This document shows positions 26,755 through 35,026 of a stretch of 64,000 nucleotides of DNA, piece by piece. Source of the stretch: Thioclava sp. GXIMD2076 (GTDB lineage Bacteria > Pseudomonadota > Alphaproteobacteria > Rhodobacterales > Rhodobacteraceae); the NCBI RefSeq assembly GCF_037949795.1, contig NZ_CP149932.1, positions 2,752,621-2,816,620 on the forward strand, given 5' to 3'. Each line of letters begins with the position of its first letter. Within the stretch, counting starts at the first letter, position 1. The position numbers were made by a program, and so were the translations under genes. The notes under the pieces are model-generated. The model was given only the letters and a program-made list of their open reading frames with translations. It was not told the DNA's origin and did not search any database.

Positions 26755-27221
26755 TCCACGAAGATATCGCCGAATTCGCAGCAGCCCTCCCCCGTATGGG
26801 GTCGATCCTCGGGCTCGATCTGGGCACCAAGACCATCGGGGTTGCGGGCTCCGATATGCTGCGCTCGGTCGCAAGCCCGATCCTGACGATCAAGCGCACC
26901 AAGTTCACCGCCGATGCCGAGGCGCTGTTCAAGATCGTGGCCGAGCGCGAGACCTGCGCCATCATCCTCGGCCTGCCGCGCAATATGGACGGCTCCGAAG
27001 GCCCGCGCGCGCAATCGACGCGCGCCTTTGCCCGCAATATCGCCCGCATGTGCGAACTGCCCATCGGCTATTGGGACGAACGCCTGTCTACCGTGGCCGC
27101 CGAACGCGCCATGCTGGAGGCAGATCTCTCGCGCGCCAAACGCGCCGAGCGGATCGACAATGTGGCGGCGAGTTTCATCCTGCAGGGCGCGCTCGACCGG
27201 CTGGCCAATCTGCGGGGCTGA
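26751..27221 (+). CDS. ruvX: Holliday junction resolvase-like protein RuvX (YqgF)
   Basis: The protein (156 aa) has the RNase H-like fold with [19 protein letters not shown] near residue 17 as the first catalytic strand, [16 protein letters not shown] in the middle and [14 protein letters not shown] near 115. YqgF acts in 16S rRNA processing in E. coli, while a resolvase role is proposed from structure. Start ATG 26751 is inside ATGA, coupling it to ccmI. Confidence 0.93.
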   Translation: MIHEDIAEFAAALPRMGSILGLDLGTKTIGVAGSDMLRSVASPILTIKRTKFTADAEALFKIVAERETCAIILGLPRNMDGSEGPRAQSTRAFARNIARMCELPIGYWDERLSTVAAERAMLEADLSRAKRAERIDNVAASFILQGALDRLANLRG

Positions 27222-27222
27222 T

Positions 27223-27402
27223 ATGGCGCGCATCAAGAGCCCCTGCCGCAATATCTGCAGCTTCGACCAGCCGAGCCAGACCTGCCTCGACTGTCACCGC
27301 AAGATCGACGAGATCGCGCGCTGGGGAACCATGTCGCATATGGAACGCCAGAAGATCCTCAAGGACCTGCCGCGCCGCCGCAAGGAAGCGGCCCGTAACT
27401 AG
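27223..27402 (+). CDS. DUF1289 small cysteine-rich protein
   Basis: The ATG at 27223 immediately follows the ruvX stop. The 59-residue product begins MARIKSPCRNICSFDQPSQT and has the family's cysteine pattern C-x3-C...C-x2-C (CRNIC, CLDC), which may bind a metal or iron-sulfur cluster. A conserved W is followed by a basic tail. DUF1289 has no assigned function. It completes the ccmI-ruvX-DUF1289 operon. Confidence 0.85.
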   Translation: MARIKSPCRNICSFDQPSQTCLDCHRKIDEIARWGTMSHMERQKILKDLPRRRKEAARN

Positions 27403-27412
27403 GGCTCCGCGA

Positions 27413-28519
27413 TCAACCGACCGGATAGACGAAACAGCGGTCGCGGCGGATCATCAGCCACATCGGCGTGCCCGCTTTGGGCAGGAAGACATTGGGCACG
27501 GTGGCCTTGAGCACCGAGCCGTCATAGTCCATCCGGAATTCCACAAGGCTCTCGCGCCCCATGAAACGGGCGCGCTCCACCACGCCGCGCGCGGCGGTGC
27601 CGTCCTGCGGCGTGGGCAGTGGCCCCTGACCGGCACGGTCGAAATCGATCTTCAGATGCTGCGGGCGGATCACGATGTCCACCTCGGACCCGTCGGCCCG
27701 ACCGGGGGCCAGAAACTCGCCAAAGGCGGTGCGGGTCAGCGCGCCCTGCACACGGGCGCGGATCACATTGATATCCGAGAAGAACGCCGCCGCCGCCCGA
27801 TCCACCGGCGCATTATAAAGGTTATAGGGCGCCCCGCCCTGCACGATCCGCCCGCCGCGCATCAGAAGGATCTCGTCGGCCATGCGCATGGCCTCCTGCG
27901 GCTCGTGGGTGACCAGCAGAACGGCGGTGCCTTCCTCCTTCAGAAGCGAGAGCGTCTCGTCGCGGATATCGTCGCGCAGCCGTTCGTCGAGCCCCGAGAA
28001 AGGCTCGTCCATCAACAGGATACGCGGACGCGGCGCCAGCGCACGGGCCAGTGCCACACGCTGCTGCTCGCCCCCCGACAGCTCGTGCGGGAAATGGTCG
28101 ATATGATGGGCCAGATGGACGCGCGCCAAAAGATCCTCGACCCGTGCCCGTTTCTCGCGCGCAGGGTCGGAGAGCCCGAAGGCCACGTTATCGGCCACCG
28201 ACAGATGCGGGAACAGCGCGAAATCCTGAAACATCAACCCGATGGCGCGGCGCTCCGGCGGCACGCGGAACACGGTATCGCAGATCAGCTGGCCATCGAC
28301 AAAGATCTTGCCGCGATCTTGCATATCAACGCCCGCGATCATCCGCAGCGTCGTGGATTTGCCACAGCCTGACGGACCCAGCAGGCAGGTCACCTGCCCG
28401 GCCTGAATGGAGAAGGACACATCGCGCACCACCTCCCGCCCTTCGAACGAACGGAAAAGCCCCTGCACTTCGAGGCGCGGGGTCACGTCGAGGCGCGGGG
28501 TCGGGGCGGTTGCAGTCAT
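27413..28519 (-). CDS. ABC transporter ATPase of the Fe3+/polyamine (FbpC/PotA) type, orphan
   Basis: The ATPase (368 aa) has Walker A GPSGCGKST near residue 45, signature LSGGEQQR, Walker B ILLMDEPFSGLDE and a C-terminal TOBE-like domain (VDIVIRPQHLKIDF onwards). Subunits of this type energise iron(III), thiamine, spermidine or sulfate uptake. No permease or binding protein gene is adjacent, so partners must lie elsewhere. The N terminus carries a duplicated hexapeptide (TPRLDVTPRLEV) encoded by an 18-base tandem repeat. ATG 28519 has AGGA upstream. Confidence 0.88.
   Translation of the reverse strand: MTATAPTPRLDVTPRLEVQGLFRSFEGREVVRDVSFSIQAGQVTCLLGPSGCGKSTTLRMIAGVDMQDRGKIFVDGQLICDTVFRVPPERRAIGLMFQDFALFPHLSVADNVAFGLSDPAREKRARVEDLLARVHLAHHIDHFPHELSGGEQQRVALARALAPRPRILLMDEPFSGLDERLRDDIRDETLSLLKEEGTAVLLVTHEPQEAMRMADEILLMRGGRIVQGGAPYNLYNAPVDRAAAAFFSDINVIRARVQGALTRTAFGEFLAPGRADGSEVDIVIRPQHLKIDFDRAGQGPLPTPQDGTAARGVVERARFMGRESLVEFRMDYDGSVLKATVPNVFLPKAGTPMWLMIRRDRCFVYPVG
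28466..28501. repeat. 18-base tandem repeat in the ABC ATPase 5' coding region
   Basis: Two adjacent 18-base units (28466-28483 and 28484-28501) differ at one base and encode TPRLEV and TPRLDV near the N terminus of the ATPase on the minus strand. Confidence 0.85.
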
Positions 28520-28622
28520 CTCGGTCCTGTCGCGTGGCACATCGTGAGGCAATCCATAGAGAAAAGCTCAAGCTTTGCCAATATTGCGATCGGGGCAAGG
28601 CGACCGCCCCGCCCCGACGCGA

Positions 28623-29402
28623 TCACACCGAGATATTGGCCGCCCCGCCATCGAGCGAGATATTCTGGCCCACGATGAAGCCCGCATGCTGCGAGCACAG
28701 GAACGCGCACATCGAACCAAACTCGGTCGAGGTGCCGTAGCGCCCTGCCGGAATGGTCTTGGCACGGCGCGCCTGTGCCTCCTCCATGCTAATGCCCTCG
28801 GCCTTCATCACGCCGCTATCGAGCGAGATCGCGCGGTCGGTCGCGTGGATACCGGGCAGCATGTTGTTGATCGTGACGCCATAGCCTGCCACCTGCCGCG
28901 AGGTTCCCGCCACAAAACCCGTCAGCCCCGAACGCGCCGAATTCGACAGGCCCAGCTGCGCGATGGGCGCCTTAACCGATTGCGAGGTGATGTTCACGAT
29001 CCGGCCCCAGCCGCGATCGATCATGGTCGGCAGAACCGCCTGCATCATCGCGATCGGCGCCAGCATATTGGCATCGAGCGCCTTGATGAAATCGTCGCGG
29101 TTCCAGTCCGACCAGAGGCCGGGGGGCGGGCCGCCCGCGTTATTGACAAGGATATCGGCCCCCTCGCCGGCCGCCAGAACCGCCTTGCGGCCATCTTCGG
29201 TCGTGATATCGGCCGCAACCGGCGTGACCTTCACGCCATATTTTCCGGCGATCTCGCGCGCCGTCGCCTCGAGCACATCCGCTGATCGCGCATTCAGCAC
29301 GATCTCGACGCCCGCCTCCGCCAGCGCCTCGGCACAGCCGCGCCCGAGCCCCTTGGAGCCTGCACATACGATTGCCTTTTTATCCCGAATTCCCAGATCC
29401 AT
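28623..29402 (-). CDS. Short-chain dehydrogenase/reductase-like protein lacking YxxxK
   Basis: The 259-residue product has an SDR fold: nucleotide loop AGSKGLGRG near residue 14, NNAGGP near 87 and INNMLPG near 178. The classical catalytic Tyr and Lys are replaced: the stretch LSNSARSGL puts Ser153 and Arg157 at the Tyr-x3-Lys positions. This matches an SDR subgroup (beta-ketoacyl reductase-like) known for imperfect active sites. The substrate is unknown, and classical reductase activity should not be assumed. Confidence 0.85.
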   Translation of the reverse strand: MDLGIRDKKAIVCAGSKGLGRGCAEALAEAGVEIVLNARSADVLEATAREIAGKYGVKVTPVAADITTEDGRKAVLAAGEGADILVNNAGGPPPGLWSDWNRDDFIKALDANMLAPIAMMQAVLPTMIDRGWGRIVNITSQSVKAPIAQLGLSNSARSGLTGFVAGTSRQVAGYGVTINNMLPGIHATDRAISLDSGVMKAEGISMEEAQARRAKTIPAGRYGTSTEFGSMCAFLCSQHAGFIVGQNISLDGGAANISV

Positions 29403-29548
29403 CGGCCCCTCCTGTCATCAAATCCTCCAACAGCTATCACCTGCAGTCCCCGCCGCAAGCCCAGGATTGACACAGTCACGCCTTTCTTAAGTCATCGTCA
29501 GGGAATATAGGTTAACATCAAGGCCCAAAGCCAAGATACTGCCATTCC

Positions 29549-30544
29549 ATGAGCCAAGCGACATTGCAAACGACCCAAACCGTTCACGTCTTCGATGCCA
29601 GCCTTTTCTGGGTGACAGCCGGTGCCAATCAGGGCGACGGGCTGGATCTGGCCGAATATTGTGTGCCGGGCGATATCTACCAGCTCGACCGCGAGGCCGT
29701 GCCGATGAAACTGATGGTCGAGATCGAGGGTGACGCGCAACTGATCGCCTCGGGCTCCGAGGTCGGGCAAGAAGGCGACGCGCTCGAACTGGTCTCGCGC
29801 CATGTGATGATGGCCCCCGAGGGGGATAGCGTGGATATCCTGCTTCTGGCCAACCGCGCGGATGATGCGCTTTACGCCCTGCCGATGTCGCCCATTGCCG
29901 CGCGGGTCGATTATACGCTGCTGGAGGCACATGAGGATGCCGGCTCGGCGCGGCTGACCGATCTGATCTGCGTGGCCTTTACCGCAGGCACCATGATTAC
30001 CATCGCGGGCGGCGCGCAGCGTCCGATCGAGGCGCTGAAAACCGGTGACCGCATCCTGACCCGCGACAACGGCCCGCAGCCCCTGCGCCTTGTGACCAAA
30101 TCCACCATGCGTGCCTTTGGCAGCTTCGCCCCCGTCGTGATCTCGCGCGGGACGCTGGGCAACGAGGGCGATCTGGTGGTCAGTCCGCATCACCGGCTGT
30201 TTCTCTATCGCCGTGGCCAGGCCCGCATCGGCACGACCGCCGAACTACTGGTGCAGGCCAAACACCTCGTCGATGACGAGCATGTCTGGCGGCGCGAGGG
30301 CGGTTATGTCGATTACTACGCGCTGATTTTCGACCGGCACGAGATCATTTATGCCGAAGGAATTCCGATCGAGAGCCTGATGGTGACCAAGGCAAGCCTC
30401 TCGCAGATGCCCGACCAGCTGACCGCCGATATCCGCGCGCGCCTGCCCGATCTGGCGCATAAGCCGCATTTCGGCACGGAGGCGGGGCGCGATCTCCTTG
30501 AGAAGGTCGGGCGCGACAAGCTGTTCAGCCGCAAGAAGAGCTGA
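29549..30544 (+). CDS. Hint-domain (Hint_2) protein
   Basis: The product (331 aa) has an N-terminal beta-rich region, about residues 1-135, and a Hedgehog/intein (Hint) domain: FTAGTMITIAGGAQRPIEAL at 144-163, GDRILTRDNG, and SPHHRLFL near 212. Hint domains of this type are abundant in Rhodobacteraceae, often on secreted repeat proteins. Position 143, before the Phe where the Cys or Ser nucleophile normally stands, is Ala, so self-splicing or cleavage is doubtful. Function unknown. Confidence 0.82.
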   Translation: MSQATLQTTQTVHVFDASLFWVTAGANQGDGLDLAEYCVPGDIYQLDREAVPMKLMVEIEGDAQLIASGSEVGQEGDALELVSRHVMMAPEGDSVDILLLANRADDALYALPMSPIAARVDYTLLEAHEDAGSARLTDLICVAFTAGTMITIAGGAQRPIEALKTGDRILTRDNGPQPLRLVTKSTMRAFGSFAPVVISRGTLGNEGDLVVSPHHRLFLYRRGQARIGTTAELLVQAKHLVDDEHVWRREGGYVDYYALIFDRHEIIYAEGIPIESLMVTKASLSQMPDQLTADIRARLPDLAHKPHFGTEAGRDLLEKVGRDKLFSRKKS

Positions 30545-30556
30545 GATGTGGCGCCC

Positions 30557-30811
30557 CTAATGGGTGCGCAGCGCGTCGATCAGCTCCGGTTTCGACATTT
30601 TCGAGCGACCATCGATGCCGATCTCCTGCGCACGGGCGTAGAGGTCGGCTTTGGTCCAGTCCTCATAGGGCGGGGCTTTGCCACCTTTTTGCGACGGGTG
30701 CATGTCCGGGTTGGCCTTCGCATTCGAGATACGCGCCGCCTTTTCCTTCGACATTCCCTCCTCGCGCAGGGTCTTGTAGAGATCTTCGTCCTTCAGACTG
30801 GGATTGGCCAT
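30557..30811 (-). CDS. Small basic protein with Rho-N/SAP-like C-terminal helices (84 aa)
   Basis: The protein (84 aa) starts at ATG 30811 after a strong AAAGGAGG site. MANPSLKDEDLYKTLREEGM and SKEKAARISNAKAN make up a charged first half. The second half, WTKADLYARAQEIGIDGRSKMSKPELIDALR, matches the helix-extended loop-helix pattern of Rho termination factor N-terminal or SAP domains. Such small proteins are often induced by stress and may bind nucleic acid. It is convergent with the Hint gene. Confidence 0.75.
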   Translation of the reverse strand: MANPSLKDEDLYKTLREEGMSKEKAARISNAKANPDMHPSQKGGKAPPYEDWTKADLYARAQEIGIDGRSKMSKPELIDALRTH

Positions 30812-30943
30812 GATGTCCTCCTTTGGGGACAAAACCGTCATAGGGCCCCTCCGGTTCCCGCTGCGGATGAGGGCCCTCATACCCTGCCCCGACCCTGCGC
30901 TTCACAATTGCCATAGGTGCCGCGCCATTGTATGAGGCGCATC

Positions 30944-32539
30944 ATGAGCAACCGTCCCGCACTCCCGCCCGAAATCGCCCGCCGCCGGACCTTCGCGATC
31001 ATCTCGCACCCCGACGCTGGCAAGACCACACTCACCGAAAAGTTCCTGCTTTTCGGCGGCGCCATCCAGATGGCCGGACAGGTCCGCGCCAAGGGCGAGG
31101 CACGCCGGACGCGCTCGGACTTCATGCAGATGGAAAAAGACCGCGGCATCTCGGTCTCGGCATCGGCAATGTCCTTCGATTACAAGAACTTCCGTTATAA
31201 TCTGGTCGATACTCCCGGCCACTCGGATTTCTCGGAAGATACCTACCGGACCCTGACGGCGGTGGATGCGGCGATCATGGTGATCGACGGGGCCAAAGGC
31301 GTGGAGAGCCAGACCCAGAAGCTCTTCGAGGTCTGCCGCCTGCGCGACCTGCCCATTCTGACCTTCTGTAACAAGATGGACCGCGAATCCCGCGAGGTCT
31401 TCGAGATCATCGACGAGATCCAGGAAAACCTCGCCATCGATGTGGCACCGGCCTCCTGGCCGATCGGTGTTGGCCGCGATTTCCTCGGCGCCTACGATAT
31501 GCTCAATGACCGTCTCGAGCTGATGGACCGCGCCGACCGGAACAAGGTGGCGGAATCCATCAAGCTGGACGGGCTCGACGACCCGAAACTGGCCGACCAT
31601 ATTCCCACAGATCTGCTGGCCAAGCTGCGTGAGGAGATCGAGATGGCGCGCGAGCTGCTGCCGGCCTTCGACCGCCAGTCCTTTCTCGAGGGCCATATGA
31701 CCCCGATCTGGTTCGGCTCGGCCATCAACAGCTTCGGCGTGAAGGAACTGATGGACGGGATCGGCAATTACGGCCCCGAGCCGCAATTCGCCAATGCCGC
31801 CGAACGCCAGATCGCGCCCGACGAGAAGAAGGTGCAGGGCTTCGTGTTCAAGGTGCAGGCCAATATGGACCCCAAGCACCGCGACCGCGTGGCCTTCGTG
31901 CGGCTGATCTCGGGGCATTTCGAACGCGGCATGAAACTGACCCATGTACGCTCGAAAAAGCCGATGGCGATCTCGAACCCCGTGCTCTTCCTCGCCGCCG
32001 ACCGCGAACTGGCCGAGGAGGCCTGGGGTGGCGATATCATCGGCATCCCCAACCACGGCCAGCTGCGCATCGGCGATGCGTTGACCGAGGGCGAGATGCT
32101 GCATATCACCGGCATCCCCTCCTTTGCGCCGGAACTTCTGCAATCGGTGCGGGCGACCGACCCGATGAAGGGCAAGCATCTGGAAAAAGCACTGATGCAG
32201 TTTGCCGAGGAAGGCGCCGCCAAGGTCTTCAAGCCGATGATCGGCTCGGGCTTTATCGTGGGCGTCGTGGGCGCGCTGCAATTCGAGGTTCTGGCAAGCC
32301 GGATCGAGCTGGAATACGGCATTCCGGTGCGGTTCGAGCCCTCGCAATTCACCTCGGCCCGCTGGGTCTTGGGCAAGGAAGAGGCGACAGAGAAGCTGGT
32401 GAATGCCAACAAGCAGCATATGGCCACCGATAATGACGGCGATCCGGTCTTCCTGACCCGCCTGCAATGGGACATCGACCGCGTTGTGCGCGACTATCCC
32501 GATGTCACGCTTTCGGCGACCAAAGAGCTGATGCAATAA
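30944..32539 (+). CDS. prfC: Peptide chain release factor 3
   Basis: A 531-residue translational GTPase that recycles RF1/RF2 after termination. The G domain is near the N terminus: SHPDAGKTTLTEKFLLFGG, switch region DRGISVSASAM, DTPGHSDFSEDTYRTL and NKMDRESRE. Downstream are the EF-Tu-like domain II and an RF3 C-terminal domain. Start ATG 30944 has GAGG upstream; the in-frame 30917 alternative lacks a site. The terminator is at 32546. Confidence 0.97.
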   Translation: MSNRPALPPEIARRRTFAIISHPDAGKTTLTEKFLLFGGAIQMAGQVRAKGEARRTRSDFMQMEKDRGISVSASAMSFDYKNFRYNLVDTPGHSDFSEDTYRTLTAVDAAIMVIDGAKGVESQTQKLFEVCRLRDLPILTFCNKMDRESREVFEIIDEIQENLAIDVAPASWPIGVGRDFLGAYDMLNDRLELMDRADRNKVAESIKLDGLDDPKLADHIPTDLLAKLREEIEMARELLPAFDRQSFLEGHMTPIWFGSAINSFGVKELMDGIGNYGPEPQFANAAERQIAPDEKKVQGFVFKVQANMDPKHRDRVAFVRLISGHFERGMKLTHVRSKKPMAISNPVLFLAADRELAEEAWGGDIIGIPNHGQLRIGDALTEGEMLHITGIPSFAPELLQSVRATDPMKGKHLEKALMQFAEEGAAKVFKPMIGSGFIVGVVGALQFEVLASRIELEYGIPVRFEPSQFTSARWVLGKEEATEKLVNANKQHMATDNDGDPVFLTRLQWDIDRVVRDYPDVTLSATKELMQ

Positions 32540-32545
32540 CGCGCC

Positions 32546-32566
32546 CGCCCCCGTTCAGCGGGGGCG
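32546..32566 (+). terminator. Terminator of prfC
   Basis: CGCCCCCG (32546-32553) and CGGGGGCG (32559-32566) pair around TTCAG, followed by TTTGCGTT, a few bases after the prfC stop. Confidence 0.8.
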
Positions 32567-32654
32567 TTTGCGTTATCTTGCCCCTCCCCCGACGGTCGGC
32601 CCGAATATGGCGCTCCACCGCGCCAATGGCCGTTCCCGAAAGAAAGAACCGCGA

Positions 32655-33149
32655 ATGACGACGCCTCTCCCCCCCGATCTGGTCACTCGCCTCTGCGAGG
32701 CCGCAACCGCGCCGGACGATATCGTGACACTCGAGGCGCTGCTGGCCTGCTGGCTCGAGGATCTGCGCAAGCCTCTGGCGGAGACCGAGGAGGCCAGCTG
32801 GGCCGAACTGTGTGTCTTCGAGCTGACCGATTACCCCGAGCATATCCTGCAGTTCATCGAGCTGGCCCTGCCCCGCCTGTCGGCCCCTGCCGAGGCAGTG
32901 ATGCTGGCTGCAGGGCCGTTGGAGGATGTGATCAACGCCCATGGCCTTTTGGTGATCGAGCGGCTTGAGGCGCTGGCCGTGCAGTCCCCTCGTCTATGCT
33001 TCGTTCTCACGGGGGTCGAGTTTGCCGAAACGGCAGATGCCGCCCAGAGCCATGTGATCGAGCGGATCGCCAGCCTACGGGCAGAGGCGATGGCGCAGGG
33101 GCTGACAAAGGGCGGGCCGTTGCCGCCGCCGGATCCGCGCCCCGTTTGA
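32655..33149 (+). CDS. DUF6869-like hypothetical protein
   Basis: The product (164 aa) is acidic and mostly helical. AGPLEDVINAHGLLVIERLE near residue 86 resembles the AGPLEdLL pattern of the DUF6869 family, often linked to toxin-immunity or SMI1-like proteins; the match is from memory and moderate. ATG 32655 is used because the region upstream to 32568 lacks a ribosome site. It lies alone between the prfC terminator and a terminator shared with the OsmC gene. Confidence 0.6.
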   Translation: MTTPLPPDLVTRLCEAATAPDDIVTLEALLACWLEDLRKPLAETEEASWAELCVFELTDYPEHILQFIELALPRLSAPAEAVMLAAGPLEDVINAHGLLVIERLEALAVQSPRLCFVLTGVEFAETADAAQSHVIERIASLRAEAMAQGLTKGGPLPPPDPRPV

Positions 33150-33162
33150 TCCCCGCATAATA

Positions 33163-33191
33163 AAACGCCCGCCAAGATAGCGGGCGTTTTG
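33163..33191. terminator. Bidirectional terminator between DUF6869-like and OsmC genes
   Basis: AAAACGCCCGC (33163-33173) and GCGGGCGTTTT (33181-33191) form an 11-base stem, with A/T tails on both sides, between two convergent genes. Confidence 0.85.
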
Positions 33192-33211
33192 CAGGACATG
33201 CCTGACGCGGA

Positions 33212-33634
33212 TCAGTTAACCGTCAGATCCAGCGAGATCTCGCAATTGAGAAGCTTCGAGATCGGGCAACCGGCCTTGGCCGCCTCTGCCGCCGCGCGGA
33301 TCTTCTCGGCATCGCCCGCCGAGGTGACCTTGCAGGTCAGCTCCGAGGATTTCACGGCAAAGCTGTCACCTTCCTTATCCATCGAGATTTTCGAGGTGGT
33401 CTCGATGACCGCATCGGTGATCTCCGCACCGGTCAGCTGGCCGGAAAGCGCCATCGAGAAACAGGCCGCATGGGCCGCACCGATCAGCTCTTCGGGATTG
33501 GTGCCGGGCTTGTCCTCGAAACGGGTGTTGAAGCCGTAGGGCTGGGCATCGAGGGCTTTCGACTGCGTCGAAACGGTGCCTTTGCCCTCTTTGATGGTGC
33601 CTTCCCAATGGGCGGAGCCGCGTTTGACGATCAT
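33212..33634 (-). CDS. OsmC/Ohr family peroxiredoxin-like protein
   Basis: A 140-residue thiol-dependent hydroperoxide reductase of the OsmC type. AAHAACFSMALSGQ near residue 52 carries the first Cys and AAKAGCPISKLLN near 120 carries the second, the catalytic pair. It defends against organic peroxides. ATG 33634 follows AGGAGACAG; an extension to 33667 is unneeded. Confidence 0.9.
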   Translation of the reverse strand: MIVKRGSAHWEGTIKEGKGTVSTQSKALDAQPYGFNTRFEDKPGTNPEELIGAAHAACFSMALSGQLTGAEITDAVIETTSKISMDKEGDSFAVKSSELTCKVTSAGDAEKIRAAAEAAKAGCPISKLLNCEISLDLTVN

Positions 33635-33705
33635 ATCTGTCTCCTTCAGAACTTGTGTAACTTGCATGGATAACGCCGCCGCCTGCCCTCCTGTTCCATC
33701 CCCGG

Positions 33706-34977
33706 CTAAAGGATAAGGATTGCCCTGAAGTCATTTACATTGGTCAGCGTCGGGCCCGGCACGACCTGCTGCCCAAGAGCGGCGAAGAACCCGTGGCTGT
33801 CATGCACGGCCATCGCCTCCGGGGCGCTCACACCCAGCCTATGGGCAAGGGTCAGCGTGCCGGGGCCCACCCATGCGCCCGCCACCTCCGCCGAGCCATC
33901 CACCCCATCGGTATCGCAGGCCATCGCCCAGATCCGCGGTGCGCCCGCAAGCGTCAGCGCCAGCCCCAGCATATATTCGGCATTCGGCCCGCCACTGGCC
34001 GTGGCCGATTTGCCTCTCTGGGTCACGGTGCATTCGCCGCCAGACAGTAACAGAAGCGGCTTGGTGCCCTTGGCCGAGAGATCCATCGCCAGACGGGCCT
34101 GTTTCGCGGCCAGATCGCGGGCCTCGCCTTCGAGCGCATCGCCCAGGATCTCGACACCGATCCCTTCGGCTTGCGCAAGCTCGGCCGCGGCCTCGAGCGA
34201 AACGCTAGGTGCGGCGATAATCTCGGTCGTGGCGCGCGCAAGGCGCGGATCGTCCGGAGCCACCACACCGGTGGGCCCGTCCAGCACCGCCCGCACAGAT
34301 GCGGGCAGATCCAGCTTGAACATATCGGCAATCGCGCGTGCATCGGCGGAGGTCGTGGCATCGCCCACGGTCGGCCCCGAGGCGATGAAGGCCGGATCAT
34401 CTCCGGGCACATCCGAGATCATCAGCGTGCGCATCCGGGCCGGATAGGCCGCAGCCGCCAGCTGCCCGCCCTTCACGCGGCTCAGGTGTTTGCGCAGCAC
34501 ATTCATCCGGTCGATCGTGGCACCCGATTCCAGCAAGGCCCGGTTCACGGCCTGTTTCTCGGCCAGAGTAATCTCCCCCGCAGGCGCACATAAAAGCGCC
34601 GACCCACCGCCCGAGATGAGCGCGATGACCGTATCATCCTCGCCCAGCCCCTCCAGCAGATCCAGCATCCGGCGCGTGGCCTCGACGCCCGCCTGATCGG
34701 GAACCGGATGCGCAGCCTCGACGATCTCGATCCCCTTGGTCGGGCGGCCATAGCCGTAACGGGTGATCACCAGCCCCTCACAGGGCCCCCAGACCGATTC
34801 CACCGCTTCGGCCATCCGCGCCGAGGCCTTCCCCGCCCCCACGATCACCACGCGGCCGTCGGGTTTGGGGCCCAGCGCTTCGGGCACGCAGATCATCGGA
34901 TCGGCGGCGGCGACGGCGGCGTTGAACAGTCTGTGCAACAGGGCGACGGGTTCGGGCATCGGTATTTTCGGAACCAA
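33706..34977 (-). CDS. Glycerate 2-kinase (DUF4147/TtuD-GckA type)
   Basis: The protein (423 aa) has the MOFRL-type architecture: VIVGAGKASARMAEAVE near residue 43, SGGGSALLCAP near 121, and LLLSGGECTVTQRG in the C-terminal half. It phosphorylates D-glycerate, and older annotations call it hydroxypyruvate reductase TtuD. The TTG at 34977 is favoured because GGAGG lies 5 bases upstream; the ATG at 34959 is the alternative. It is downstream of the 5'-nucleotidase but separated by a terminator. Confidence 0.92.
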   Translation of the reverse strand: MVPKIPMPEPVALLHRLFNAAVAAADPMICVPEALGPKPDGRVVIVGAGKASARMAEAVESVWGPCEGLVITRYGYGRPTKGIEIVEAAHPVPDQAGVEATRRMLDLLEGLGEDDTVIALISGGGSALLCAPAGEITLAEKQAVNRALLESGATIDRMNVLRKHLSRVKGGQLAAAAYPARMRTLMISDVPGDDPAFIASGPTVGDATTSADARAIADMFKLDLPASVRAVLDGPTGVVAPDDPRLARATTEIIAAPSVSLEAAAELAQAEGIGVEILGDALEGEARDLAAKQARLAMDLSAKGTKPLLLLSGGECTVTQRGKSATASGGPNAEYMLGLALTLAGAPRIWAMACDTDGVDGSAEVAGAWVGPGTLTLAHRLGVSAPEAMAVHDSHGFFAALGQQVVPGPTLTNVNDFRAILIL

Positions 34978-34995
34978 GGAAACCTCCTGCAATAT

Positions 34996-35019
34996 AAAAG
35001 GGGGCAGTCACCTGCCCCC
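34996..35019 (-). terminator. Terminator after the 5'-nucleotidase gene
   Basis: GGGGGCAG (35000-35007) and CTGCCCCC (35012-35019) form an 8-base stem with a TCAC loop. On the minus strand the run TTTTATAT follows. Confidence 0.85.
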
Positions 35020-35026
35020 CGTTATG

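Noticed and set aside
28590..28617. GC-rich inverted repeat after the SDR gene as a terminator
   Set aside because: A TCGGGGC/GCCCCGA pairing exists but the loop is long and no T-tract follows on the minus strand.
30842..30877. AGGGCCC/GGGCCCT inverted repeat between the small Rho-N-like gene and prfC
   Set aside because: Arms are 7 bases with a 22-base spacer, which is expected by chance in such GC-rich sequence.
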